Assembly (NCBI RefSeq): GCF_006715055.1
Contig: NZ_VFMN01000001.1
Coordinates: 3,906,001 to 3,970,000, forward strand
DNA from: Lapillicoccus jejuensis
GTDB taxonomy: Bacteria; Actinomycetota; Actinomycetes; Actinomycetales; Dermatophilaceae
Length of the DNA stretch: 64,000 bases
Direction: 5' to 3'
The position numbers were made by a program, and so were the translations under genes. The notes beneath the pieces are model-generated. The model saw only the letters and a list, made by a program, of their open reading frames with translations, was not told where the DNA came from and made no database searches. Shown here one piece after another: positions 35,288 through 44,245 of the stretch. Position 1 is the stretch's first letter; each line of letters opens with the position of its first letter.

Positions 35288-36361
35288 GTGCGCCAGCCCC
35301 TCGACCTCCCGGTCCAGCCCATGCTCGCCAAGGCCGTCGACACGGTCCCCGCCGCCGACAGCGTCCGCGGGGGCCTGGCCTACGAGCCGAAGTGGGACGG
35401 CTTCCGCTGCCTGGTCCTGCGCGACGGCGACGAGGTCGAGCTGGCCAGCCGCGGCAGCAAGCCCTTGACCCGCTACTTCCCGGAGGTGGTGGACGCCGTA
35501 CGGCGCCTGCTGCCCCAGCGCTGCGTCGTCGACGCGGAGGTCGTCGTGCGCAGCGGCGAGCCCGGCGCCGAGCGGCTGCAGTGGGAGCAGCTGTCGCAGC
35601 GGATCCACCCCGCGCAGTCGCGCATCACGCGGCTGTCGCGGGAGACGCCCGCCGAGCTGGTCTGCTTCGACCTGCTCGCGCTGGGCGACGAGGCGCTGCT
35701 CGACCGGCCGTTCCGCGAGCGCCGCGCCCGGCTCGAGGAGGCGCTGGCGCACCTCGGCGCGGCCGACCCCGTGCACCTGACCCGGATCACCACCGACGCC
35801 GACGTCGCCCGCGACTGGTTCGAGCGGTTCGAGGGCGCCGGGCTCGACGGCGTCGTCGCCAAGCCGCTCGAGCAGCCCTACGCGCCGAACAAGCGCACGA
35901 TGCTCAAGATCAAGCACCACCGCACCGCCGACGCCGTCGTCTACGGGTACCGGGTCCACAAGAGCGGCCAGGGCGTCGGCTCGCTCCTGCTCGGCCTGTA
36001 CGACGACGCGCCCGACGAGGGTGGCTCGCTGTTCGGCGTCGGCGGCATCGCCGCCTTCACGGCGAAGCGCCGCCTCGAGCTCGTCGACGAGCTGGCGCCC
36101 CTCGTCGTGCGCGACGACGAGGGGCGACCCGAGGCCGCCGAGACCGACCGTTCGCGGTTCTCGGGCAGCAAGGACGTGTCGTACGTGCCGCTGCGCCCCG
36201 AGCGGGTCGTCGAGGTCGCCTTCGACCAGCTCGAGGGCCGACGCTTCCGGCACGCGGTGACGTTCCTGCGCTGGCGTCCCGACCGCGACGCGCCGTCGTG
36301 CCGGATCGAGCAGGTCGACCGCGCGCCGGCGTACGACCTCGGTGAGGTGCTCGGCGGCTGA
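35288..36361 (+). CDS. ligC: ATP-dependent DNA ligase, LigC-like
   Basis: A 357-residue two-domain ligase: nucleotidyltransferase motif I EPKWDGFR with the adenylated Lys, VVDAEVVV (motif III region), DGVVAKPLEQPY (motif IV) and MLKIKHHRTADAVVYGYR (motif V), then an OB domain with PLRPERVVEVAFDQLEGRRFRH. No polymerase or nuclease domain is fused, unlike LigD. Mycobacterial LigC works with Prim-PolC in base excision repair; the Prim-PolC homologue here is 3.7 kb away (40040). GTG at 35288 was chosen by homology and CATCAT six bases upstream; an upstream GTG at 35258 would overlap the divergent gene. Confidence 0.87.
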   Translation: MRQPLDLPVQPMLAKAVDTVPAADSVRGGLAYEPKWDGFRCLVLRDGDEVELASRGSKPLTRYFPEVVDAVRRLLPQRCVVDAEVVVRSGEPGAERLQWEQLSQRIHPAQSRITRLSRETPAELVCFDLLALGDEALLDRPFRERRARLEEALAHLGAADPVHLTRITTDADVARDWFERFEGAGLDGVVAKPLEQPYAPNKRTMLKIKHHRTADAVVYGYRVHKSGQGVGSLLLGLYDDAPDEGGSLFGVGGIAAFTAKRRLELVDELAPLVVRDDEGRPEAAETDRSRFSGSKDVSYVPLRPERVVEVAFDQLEGRRFRHAVTFLRWRPDRDAPSCRIEQVDRAPAYDLGEVLGG

Positions 36362-36376
36362 GCCCCGCCCGGGCGC

Positions 36377-36868
36377 TCAGCCCAGCGCGGCGACCGCCGC
36401 GTCGTAGTCGGGCTCCTGGCCGATCTCGGGGACCAGCTGCGTGTGCACGACGCGGCCGTCCTCGTCGAGCACGACGACGGCGCGGGCGTAGAGGCCCTCG
36501 AACCCGCCGTCCACGAGGCGCACCCCGTAGTCGTCGCCGAAGCTCGAGCGGAAGCCGGACGCCGTGACCACCTTGTCGATGCCCTCGGCGCCGCAGAACC
36601 GGGCCTGCGCGAACGGCAGGTCGGCCGAGACGCAGACGACGCGGGTGTTGTCCAGGTCGGCCGCACGGGCGTTGAACTCGCGCACGCTCGCGGCGCACAC
36701 CCCGGTGTCGACGCTGGGGAAGATGTTGAGCACGTGGCGCACGCCCGGCTCGCGGGTGACGGCGGAGAAGTCCGAGCCGACGAGGTGGAAGTCGGGGGCA
36801 GCGTCGCCGACGGCGGGCAGCTCGCCGACGAGGTGGGCGGGGGTCCCGCCGAGGGCAGTGGTGGCCAT
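36377..36868 (-). CDS. tpx: Thiol peroxidase (Tpx-type peroxiredoxin)
   Basis: A 163-residue atypical 2-Cys peroxiredoxin. The peroxidatic Cys is in [17 protein letters not shown] and the resolving Cys in [15 protein letters not shown], with the Tpx hallmark spacing. It reduces hydroperoxides using thioredoxin in the cytoplasm. ATG at 36868 matches the usual Tpx N-terminus. It is convergent with the ligase gene, 15 bp apart. Confidence 0.93.
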   Translation of the reverse strand: MATTALGGTPAHLVGELPAVGDAAPDFHLVGSDFSAVTREPGVRHVLNIFPSVDTGVCAASVREFNARAADLDNTRVVCVSADLPFAQARFCGAEGIDKVVTASGFRSSFGDDYGVRLVDGGFEGLYARAVVVLDEDGRVVHTQLVPEIGQEPDYDAAVAALG

Positions 36869-37272
36869 GACGGATGTCTAGCAGCCCGGACGCCCGGCCG
36901 GGGCGGCGGGGGCCGACCCGTCGAGGAGGGGTTCCCCCGAACGGCCATTCGTGAGACGGTCACGCGTGTTGTTCCGGCCGTGCACTACCGCATTCTGGTA
37001 CAGGCCGGTAGGTTTCGGACATCACGGTTGAGCGACACTCCCCGTCGCCCACCCCTCCACCGGCCCTTCCCCCCGGCCGGCTCCCCCACGCAGCACCCCC
37101 GCCGCACCCCTCGCAGCACCCCCACGCCGCCTCCCCGCGGCACGCCACGTCCCCGACCGCACCTCCCCGCCCCGCTCCCGGACGCCCCGCGTCCCACCCG
37201 ACCCCGACAGCCCTTCGCGGCCCGTCGAGGCCCGGCCCGACTCCCCCCGGGCCGGGTCCACGAGGACTCACG
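36869..37272 (+). other. Long leader region with a strongly C-rich, G-poor strand
   Basis: No gene is supported. From about 37021 to 37262 the plus strand is dominated by C with runs such as CCCCCC and few purines, very unlike flanking genes. It directly precedes the CHAP protein gene. If transcribed it would be an almost unstructured pyrimidine-rich leader of 200 bases or more. I saw no ydaO or other riboswitch consensus in it. Confidence 0.6.
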
Positions 37273-40035
37273 ATGCCCACGACCACGCCCCTGCCCCTGC
37301 CCACCAGCGCCCGCCGCCGGTACGGCGCCCCGTACGCCGGCCGCCACCGTCACGCCGCCGCCCCGCTGCTGAGGGCCCGCAGCGTCCTCGCGCTCGTGGC
37401 GCTCGTCGTGGCCGCCGCCGTCGGCCCGGCCGCGTGGTCGCCCGCGACGGCCTTCACCTGGTTCAACACCCTGTGCAAGAGCTTCGCCACCTGCAACACC
37501 TACGGGCTCGGCAACGCGGGCTACCAGAACGTCTACACGCAGTCGTTCTTCGGGATGTACCCCGGCCACAACTGCACGAACTACGCGGCCTACCGGCTCA
37601 AGGCACGCGGCATCAACGCGTCGTACCTCGCCGGCCAGGGCAACGGCTACCAGTGGGGCCCGGTCGCCGCGTCCCGCGGCGTGCGGGTCGACAAGACCCC
37701 GCAGGTCGGCGACATCGCGTGGTTCGACCAGAAGGCCGGCCTCAGCAGCAACGGCCACGTCGCCTACGTCGAGGCGGTCGACCCGACCACGAAGCGGGTC
37801 AAGGTCTCCGAGGACAACTGGGGCGGCGACTTCGACTGGCGCTGGTACCTCATCGCCGACGTCACCGGCTTCATCCACTTCGGGGGCGCGCCGAGCTCCA
37901 CCTCGTCGTTCCCGCCCGCCAACGGCACCTACGTGCGGATCGCCGAGAACGGCCAGGTCTACCGGATCGCCGGCGGCGCCCCGATCTACGTGACGAGCTT
38001 CGCCGGCTTCGGCTCCGTCCCGCCGATCACCTCGATCTCCGCGGCCGCCTTCGCGACGCTGCCCGCCTACCCCGCCGACGGCACCTTCCTCACCGGGACC
38101 GACGGCCGCGTCTACCGCGTCGCCGGCGGCGCGCCGCTCTACGTCTCGTCGTGGACCAGCTTCGGCGGCCAGCAGCCGACCACCCTCGTCGACGCCGCGA
38201 CCATCGCCAACGCCGGCGGCAGCGGCGTCTTCGGCCACCTGCTCGCGGCCCCCCGCAACGGCAGCTTCCTGCGCAACACCGCCGACGGCCGCACGTACGT
38301 CGTCGCCGGCGGCGCCCCGCTGGCCGTCCCCTCCTGGTCGGCGTACGGCGCCCCGCAGCCCTACACGGCGATCGACCCGTGGGAGCTGACGCACGGGCCG
38401 CACCTGCGCAGCCTGCCCACCGACGTGTTCCTGCGCGGCGGGCCGTCGGGCCGGCTCGTCCACGTCAGCGGGGGCCGGCCCCTCGGGTTCACCTCGTGGA
38501 CCGCCTTCGGCGGCCAGCAGCCCGTCACCGTCGTCGACGACGCCACCCTCGCGGCCTGCGACCACCTGCTGTGCAGCGCCTTCGGGCGGCTCGACGCCGT
38601 CACCGCGGTGCCGGGCGGCGCCACCCTCTCCGGCTGGGCCGACGACCCCGACACCGGTGACCCGGTGCAGGTCTCGCTCGAGTCGGACGGGGTGCGCGTG
38701 GCGACCAGCCCGGCCTCGGTGAGCCGGCCCGACGTCGACGCCGTCTACCACCACGGCGCCGCGCGCGGCTTCTCCGCCGCGGTCACCCTGCCCTCGGGCA
38801 CGCACCAGGTGTGCGCCCGGGCGATCGGCGTGGGCGCCGGGGACCCGAGCACGCTGCTGGGCTGCGCGAGCGTCCAGGTCAGCGCCGGCTCGACGGTCAC
38901 CGTCGCCCCGGCCCGGATCGTCGACACCCGCACCGGCCTCGGCGGCCAGTCCGGTGCGACCGGTCCGGGACGCACGACGACGGTCACGGTCACCGGCCGG
39001 GGCGGCGTCCCCGCCACCGGGGTCACCGCGGTCGTCCTCAACGTCACCGTCACCGGCGCCACGAGGTCGGGCTACCTCACCGTCTACCCGGCCGGACGCG
39101 CCCGACCGAAGGCCTCGAACCTCAACTTCGCCGTCGGCCAGACCGTGCCGAACCTCGTCCTCGCCACCGTCGGCTCGAACGGGCAGATGTCGCTCTACAA
39201 CGGCTCTGGCGGCACCGTGCACCTCGTCGTCGACGTCGCCGGCTACGTCATCGGCGGGTCCGCCGTGGTCGCCGGCTCCACCCTGTCCTCGACGCCGGCC
39301 CGGGTCGCCGACACCCGCACCGGCCTCGGCGTCGGGTCCACCGCCCCGCTCATTGACGGGGCGGTGCGCACGGTCGTCGTCGCCGGCCACGGCAACGTGC
39401 CGCCCGCCGGGGTCGCCGCGGTCGTCGTCAACGTGACGACGACCGGCGCCACGGGCTCGGGCTACGTCACCGCGTACGCCGCCGGGGCGAGCCGCCCCGA
39501 CGCCGCCAACGTCCAGTTCGCGCCGGGGACCACCGTGCCGAACCTCGTCCTCGTCCCGCTCGGGGCGGGAGGGGCGATCCAGCTCTACGCCCACACGAGC
39601 GGGTCGGTGCACGTCGTCGTCGACGTCGCCGGCTGGGTCCTCGGGGGCACCCCCTCGACGCCGGGGGCCACCCTGGCCTCCACCCAGAGCCGCCTCGTCG
39701 ACACCCGGTACGGCGTCGGGGTCACGCTCGGGGCGGTCCGCTCCGGCACCTCGGTGTCCCTGCCCGTGCTGGGCCGCTCCGGCGTCCCCGCGTCGGGGGT
39801 GGACGCCGTCGTCCTCAACGTCACCGCGACGCGGGGCACCACGTCCGGCTACCTGACCGTCTACCCCGGCGGACGACCCCGCCCGCTGGCGTCCAACGTC
39901 AACTTCCGGCCGCAGACCAACGTCGCCAACCTCGTCGTCGTCCCGGTCGGCGCGAACGGGACGGTGTCGCTCTACAACGGCTCGCCGGGCTCCGTCGACG
40001 CGGTCGTCGACGTCGTCGGCTGGATCCGCCGCTGA
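37273..40035 (+). CDS. Large secreted CHAP-domain amidase/peptidase with two kinds of repeats
   Basis: A 920-residue extracellular protein. A long N-region ends in a hydrophobic signal (ALVALVVAAAVGP, residues 38-60). The CHAP domain (~60-205) has catalytic Cys101 in GHNCTNYAAY, His162 in NGHVAYVE and the EDNWGG motif. Residues ~215-425 hold four repeats of about 55 residues with the pattern VAGGAPLYVSSWTSFGG. Residues ~545-920 hold three ~125-residue repeats starting with VDTRTGLG and ending VVDVAGW. CHAP enzymes cut peptidoglycan cross-bridges or stems; the repeats probably bind surface material. ATG at 37273 is preceded by an unusual C-rich leader. Confidence 0.85.
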   Translation: MPTTTPLPLPTSARRRYGAPYAGRHRHAAAPLLRARSVLALVALVVAAAVGPAAWSPATAFTWFNTLCKSFATCNTYGLGNAGYQNVYTQSFFGMYPGHNCTNYAAYRLKARGINASYLAGQGNGYQWGPVAASRGVRVDKTPQVGDIAWFDQKAGLSSNGHVAYVEAVDPTTKRVKVSEDNWGGDFDWRWYLIADVTGFIHFGGAPSSTSSFPPANGTYVRIAENGQVYRIAGGAPIYVTSFAGFGSVPPITSISAAAFATLPAYPADGTFLTGTDGRVYRVAGGAPLYVSSWTSFGGQQPTTLVDAATIANAGGSGVFGHLLAAPRNGSFLRNTADGRTYVVAGGAPLAVPSWSAYGAPQPYTAIDPWELTHGPHLRSLPTDVFLRGGPSGRLVHVSGGRPLGFTSWTAFGGQQPVTVVDDATLAACDHLLCSAFGRLDAVTAVPGGATLSGWADDPDTGDPVQVSLESDGVRVATSPASVSRPDVDAVYHHGAARGFSAAVTLPSGTHQVCARAIGVGAGDPSTLLGCASVQVSAGSTVTVAPARIVDTRTGLGGQSGATGPGRTTTVTVTGRGGVPATGVTAVVLNVTVTGATRSGYLTVYPAGRARPKASNLNFAVGQTVPNLVLATVGSNGQMSLYNGSGGTVHLVVDVAGYVIGGSAVVAGSTLSSTPARVADTRTGLGVGSTAPLIDGAVRTVVVAGHGNVPPAGVAAVVVNVTTTGATGSGYVTAYAAGASRPDAANVQFAPGTTVPNLVLVPLGAGGAIQLYAHTSGSVHVVVDVAGWVLGGTPSTPGATLASTQSRLVDTRYGVGVTLGAVRSGTSVSLPVLGRSGVPASGVDAVVLNVTATRGTTSGYLTVYPGGRPRPLASNVNFRPQTNVANLVVVPVGANGTVSLYNGSPGSVDAVVDVVGWIRR

Positions 40036-40039
40036 CCGG

Positions 40040-41218
40040 TCAGGGCCGCGTGCGCGGCCCGCGCGAGGCGCGCCGACGCTTGGCCGCCTCCCAGCCGCCC
40101 GGCGGCTCCTGCGGGTTGTCGCGCAGGTAGCCGCCGTCGGAGCCGAGGTACTCCGCGTCGTCGTACCGCTGCTTGGAGGGCTGCACCCGCGGCGGCTCGC
40201 CGGGCATCTTGGGGTAGTCCGGCGGGAAGGACAGCTCGCCGAGCCCGTCGGCGAGGTCGCGCTCCCACCAGCCCAGCGCCGTGGTCAGGCTCGCCGACGA
40301 ACCGCCGTACGACGCCCAGGGGTCCGGCCGGGAGTCGACGAGCCCCGGGACTGTGCGCACGGTGAAGTCGGCCATCGACACCCGGGGCAGGTCGTCCCAG
40401 GCCACCGGCATGCTCACCGGTGCCCCGGGCAGCGGCCGCGGGCTGTACGCCGACGCGATCGTCCGGTCGCGGCAGGCCTGGTTGAAGTCGACGAAGACCT
40501 TGTCGCCGCGCTCCTCCTTCCACCACGCCGTCGTCACGAGGTCGGGTAACCGGCGCTCGAGCTCGCGGGCGATCGCGATGACGCCGTGCCGCACGTCGAG
40601 GAACTCGTGCTCGGGCTGGACCCGCGCGTAGACGTGCACCCCGCGGCTGCCGGTCGTCTTGGCGTACGGCGCGAGCCCGGCGTCCTGCATCACCCCGCGC
40701 AGCGCGAGCGCGGCCTCGACGACGTCGGCGAAGGGACGACCCGGCTGCGGGTCGAGGTCGAGGCGGACCTCGTCGGGGCGGTCGAGCGGTCCGGGGCCGT
40801 CCTGCGACGAGGCCTCGGCGTCGAGGCCCGGCGGCGCGGTGACCGGCCAGGGGTGGAAGGTCACGGTGTTCATCTGCACCGCCCACACCGCGGTCGCGAC
40901 CTCGTCGACGACCAGCTGCGGGTGCGAGCGACCGGAGGGGTAGGTCACGGTCACCGACCGCGACCAGGCGGGCGCGCCCTTCGGTGGGTTCTTCGCGTAG
41001 AACATCTCCCCGTCGATCCCCTGGGGGAACCGCTGGAGGGTGACCGGGCGGTGACCGGCGAGGGCGAGGAACCGGTCCCCCACCGCGACGACGTACCGGG
41101 CCAGGTCGAGCTTGGTGATCCCGGCGTCGGGCCACATCACCCGGTCCGGGCTCGACACGCGGACGCGGCGGGGGCCGTCGGGCCCCTCGACCTCGAGGAC
41201 GGTGGCGTCGCTGGCCAT
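40040..41218 (-). CDS. Prim-PolC / LigD-polymerase-type primase-polymerase
   Basis: A 392-residue archaeo-eukaryotic primase-type polymerase of the LigD PolDom family. FPQGIDGEMFYAKNPPKGAP, the metal-binding pair in VRLDLDPQPG, TTGSRGVHVYARV and DFNQACRDRTIASAYSPRPLPGAPVSMPVAWDDL are all present in order. No ligase domain is fused. In mycobacteria the homologue fills short gaps, preferring ribonucleotides, with LigC. ATG at 41218 has TAGGCT six bases upstream, so it is probably leaderless. It converges with the CHAP gene, ending four bases after its stop. Confidence 0.88.
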   Translation of the reverse strand: MASDATVLEVEGPDGPRRVRVSSPDRVMWPDAGITKLDLARYVVAVGDRFLALAGHRPVTLQRFPQGIDGEMFYAKNPPKGAPAWSRSVTVTYPSGRSHPQLVVDEVATAVWAVQMNTVTFHPWPVTAPPGLDAEASSQDGPGPLDRPDEVRLDLDPQPGRPFADVVEAALALRGVMQDAGLAPYAKTTGSRGVHVYARVQPEHEFLDVRHGVIAIARELERRLPDLVTTAWWKEERGDKVFVDFNQACRDRTIASAYSPRPLPGAPVSMPVAWDDLPRVSMADFTVRTVPGLVDSRPDPWASYGGSSASLTTALGWWERDLADGLGELSFPPDYPKMPGEPPRVQPSKQRYDDAEYLGSDGGYLRDNPQEPPGGWEAAKRRRASRGPRTRP

Positions 41219-41276
41219 GCCCGCAGCCTAGGCCCGCCACCCGACACGGCCCGGGCTGAGGACGTCCTGGGAGAAC

Positions 41277-41305
41277 GCTGACCTTCTCCTTACCTGCTGT
41301 TCACC
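41277..41305 (+). promoter_or_regulatory. PHO-box-like array upstream of the secreted nuclease gene
   Basis: Heptamers GCTGACC (41277), CCTTACC (41288) and GTTCACC (41299) repeat at exact 11-base spacing, each ending ACC, as in PhoP direct-repeat sites (core GTTCACC plus four bases). The array is about 80 bp before a secreted nuclease gene, a typical phosphate-starvation target. Confidence 0.55.
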
Positions 41306-41386
41306 GTGTCGGTACCGAAACGCCCCCCTGTCCCGCCTACGGTCGGCCCGCCCACGTCCTCCGCCCACCCTCGGGAGCCCTCACCC

Positions 41387-44122
41387 ATGCCGCACCACCG
41401 GCCACCCACACCCCGGGCCGCGCGCGGCGTCGTCACCACGACGGCCGCCCTCGCCCTGCTCAGCCCCCTCCTCGTCGCCCAGGCCCCCTCGGCCCAGGCC
41501 GTCGACACCACCTCGCCCGTCGTCGTCAGCGAGGTGTACGGCGGCGGCGGCAACACCGGCGCGCCGTACAAGAACGACTTCGTCGAGCTCTACAACACCG
41601 GGACCACCGCGGTCGACCTGTCGACCTGGTCGGTGCAGTACGGCTCGGCCACCGGCTCCTCCTACGCCCTGACCAGGCTCACCGGGACCATCGCCCCCGG
41701 CGCCTACTACCTCGTCGCCGAGGCGGCCGGCACGGGCACGGCGCCCGCGCTGCCGACCCCCGACGCCACCGGCACCCTCGCGATGAGCGGCACGGCCGGC
41801 AAGATCGCCCTCGTCTCGAACCAGACGGTGCTGGCCTGCGGCGCCGACTGCGACGGCGCCGCCGGCGTCGTCGACTTCGTCGGGTACGGCGGCGCCAACG
41901 ACTACGCGGGCACCGGCCCGACCGGGGTCCTGTCGAACACGACGTCCGCGCAGCGCACCATCACGCCGTTCGCCAACACCGGCGACAACAGCAAGGACTT
42001 CACCGTCGCGGCCCCGACGCCCAAGGCGGCGCCGGGCTCGACCGGTGGGGGCGGCGGGGGCACCGACTGCGGCGTCACCCCGCTGCCGACCGAGTGCACG
42101 CCCGGCCCGGCCACGATCCAGGACGTCCAGGGCGACGGGTTCGTCTCGCCGCTCAAGGGCCAGACCGTCACCCGCGTCCCCGGCGTCGTCACCGCGGTGA
42201 GCACCGGCAGCCCGAAGGGCTTCTGGGTGCAGGACCCGACCCCGGACACCGCGCGCACCACGGCGTCGTCCGGCGTCTTCGTCTTCACCTCGGCCGCGGC
42301 CCCCGCCGTCGGCAGCGCCGTGGTCGTCAGCGGCACCGTCAGCGACTACTACCCGCTGTCCTCCGGCGAGACCCTCGCGACGACGGCCAGCCTGTCCACC
42401 ACCGAGATCATCAACCCGACGGTGACGACGGTGAGCACCGGCAACGCCGTCCCGGTCGCGCTCGCCCTCACCCCGGACACCGTCCCCGCGCTCTACGCGC
42501 CGGCACCGGCCGACGGCAACGTCGAGAGCATCTCGCCGGTCGACCCGACCCACTCCGCCCTGGAGTTCTGGGAGGCCCACGAGGGCATGCTCGTCTCCGT
42601 CGACGACGCCCCCGTCGTCGGCCCGGGCAAGCCGCAGTACGGCGAGATCTACGTGACGACCAAGCCCGAGGACAAGCGCACCCCGCGCGGCGGCACCTAC
42701 CTGCCGTCGTACGTCGGCACGCCGTCCGGCCGCCTGCTCGTCGCGCCGCTCGCCGGTGTGAGCACTCCCCCGGCGAACGTCGGCGACGTGCTCACCGGCA
42801 CCACGAGCGGCCCGGTCGACTGGTCGTCGTACGGCGGCTACTCGCTGCGGGCCACCCGGATCGGCACCTGGCAGGACAACCACCTCGCGCCGGGCGTGGC
42901 CCGGGCGTCGGCGAGCGACCAGCTGAGCGTCGCGACGTACAACGTCGAGAACCTCGCCCCGTCGGACCCGCAGGCCAAGTTCGACCGGCTCGCCGCGGGC
43001 GTCGTCACCAACCTGCGCTCGCCCGACGTCATCACCGTCGAGGAGGTGCAGGACAACACCGGCGCGACCGACGACGGCACCACCGCCTCGGACGTCACCG
43101 TGGCCAAGCTCACCGCGGCGATCACCGCCGCCGGCGGGCCGTCGTACTCCTCGACGTCGATCGACCCGGTGAACGACCAGGACGGCGGGCAGCCGGGCGG
43201 CAACATCCGGATCGTGTTCCTGTACAACGCCGCCCGTGTCGGCTTCACCCCGAAGGGCACCCCGTCCGCGACCACCGCCGTCACGGTGACCAAGGACGTG
43301 GACGGGACGCCGACGCTGTCGACGAACCCCGGCCGAATCGACCCGACCAACCCGGCCTTCGACAGCTCGCGCAAGCCGCTGGCCGCCGAGTTCACCTTCC
43401 AGGGCAAGAAGCTGATCGTCGTCGGGAACCACTGGAACTCCAAGGGCGGCGACCAGAGCGCCGACGGCCGCTTCCAGCCGCCGACCCGGTCCTCGGAGGT
43501 GCAGCGCGTGGCCCAGGCCACCGCGGTGCACGGGTTCGTCCAGGACGTCCTCGGCGTCGACGCAGGCGCGAACCTCGTCCTCGCCGGTGACTTCAACGAC
43601 TACCAGTTCTCGACCGCGGTGACGACGCTGACCGACGACGGCGCGACGCTCACCGACCTCATCACCACGCTGCCGGAGGACGAGCGCTACACCTACGTGT
43701 TCAACGGGATCTCGCAGGTGCTCGACCACATCGTCGTCAGCAAGGCGATCACCGACGTGGAGTACGACGTCGTGCACGTCAACGCGGAGTTCTCCGACCA
43801 GGCCTCCGACCACGACCCGCAGGTCGCCCGGATCCGGCCGGCCGCGCACGTCGCGCCCGTCGGCACGCTGACCGTCAGCCCGAAGCGGCAGAGCCCCGGT
43901 CAGTACGTGCAGGTCCGGCTGAACGGGTCGGTGCCCCAGGTCGCCGTCGCCGTCCAGCTCGACGGCACGGGTCCGAAGGCCAGCCTGAGGACCAACAAGA
44001 ACGGGGCTGGGACGACGTCGTTCTTCCTGCCCGTCTCGACCTCGCGCGGCATCCACCAGATCGTCGCCACGCTGCCCGACGGACGGACGGTCTCGACACC
44101 GGTCCGGGTGGTCGCCCCCTGA
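41387..44122 (+). CDS. Secreted multidomain nuclease: lamin-tail + EEP nuclease (ExeM-like)
   Basis: A 911-residue extracellular protein. After the signal (TTTAALALLSPLLVAQAPSAQA) comes a lamin-tail domain (VVSEVYGGGGNTGAPYKNDFVELYN), then an OB-like region (~240-490), and an endonuclease/exonuclease/phosphatase domain from LSVATYNVENLAP (~512) with VVGNHWNSKGG, LAGDFND and the terminal SDHDP pair. A beta-sandwich of about 90 residues closes it. It resembles ExeM/NucH-type extracellular DNases that free phosphate from DNA. ATG at 41387 follows GGGAG. The PHO-box-like array upstream fits that role. A strong hairpin follows its stop. Confidence 0.87.
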   Translation: MPHHRPPTPRAARGVVTTTAALALLSPLLVAQAPSAQAVDTTSPVVVSEVYGGGGNTGAPYKNDFVELYNTGTTAVDLSTWSVQYGSATGSSYALTRLTGTIAPGAYYLVAEAAGTGTAPALPTPDATGTLAMSGTAGKIALVSNQTVLACGADCDGAAGVVDFVGYGGANDYAGTGPTGVLSNTTSAQRTITPFANTGDNSKDFTVAAPTPKAAPGSTGGGGGGTDCGVTPLPTECTPGPATIQDVQGDGFVSPLKGQTVTRVPGVVTAVSTGSPKGFWVQDPTPDTARTTASSGVFVFTSAAAPAVGSAVVVSGTVSDYYPLSSGETLATTASLSTTEIINPTVTTVSTGNAVPVALALTPDTVPALYAPAPADGNVESISPVDPTHSALEFWEAHEGMLVSVDDAPVVGPGKPQYGEIYVTTKPEDKRTPRGGTYLPSYVGTPSGRLLVAPLAGVSTPPANVGDVLTGTTSGPVDWSSYGGYSLRATRIGTWQDNHLAPGVARASASDQLSVATYNVENLAPSDPQAKFDRLAAGVVTNLRSPDVITVEEVQDNTGATDDGTTASDVTVAKLTAAITAAGGPSYSSTSIDPVNDQDGGQPGGNIRIVFLYNAARVGFTPKGTPSATTAVTVTKDVDGTPTLSTNPGRIDPTNPAFDSSRKPLAAEFTFQGKKLIVVGNHWNSKGGDQSADGRFQPPTRSSEVQRVAQATAVHGFVQDVLGVDAGANLVLAGDFNDYQFSTAVTTLTDDGATLTDLITTLPEDERYTYVFNGISQVLDHIVVSKAITDVEYDVVHVNAEFSDQASDHDPQVARIRPAAHVAPVGTLTVSPKRQSPGQYVQVRLNGSVPQVAVAVQLDGTGPKASLRTNKNGAGTTSFFLPVSTSRGIHQIVATLPDGRTVSTPVRVVAP

Positions 44123-44150
44123 CCTGACCCGACCGGAGCACGACCCGGTG

Positions 44151-44186
44151 CGCCGGGGTGGAGGGAACACGTCCTCCACCCCGGCG
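44151..44186 (+). terminator. Hairpin terminator after the nuclease gene
   Basis: Perfect 14-bp stem CGCCGGGGTGGAGG / CCTCCACCCCGGCG around an 8-base loop, 28 bp after the nuclease stop. It is followed by CGTTGTCGT rather than a clean T-run, as is usual in high-GC genomes. Confidence 0.7.
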
Positions 44187-44245
44187 CGTTGTCGTCGGTG
44201 ATGTCCATTCGCAGCGCCCTCGCGGCCCTCACCGGCAGGAGCACC

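Noticed and set aside
36869-37272. c-di-AMP (ydaO) riboswitch before the CHAP gene
   Set aside because: Expected by analogy with cell-wall hydrolase genes, but no consensus elements or stems were visible in the C-rich leader.
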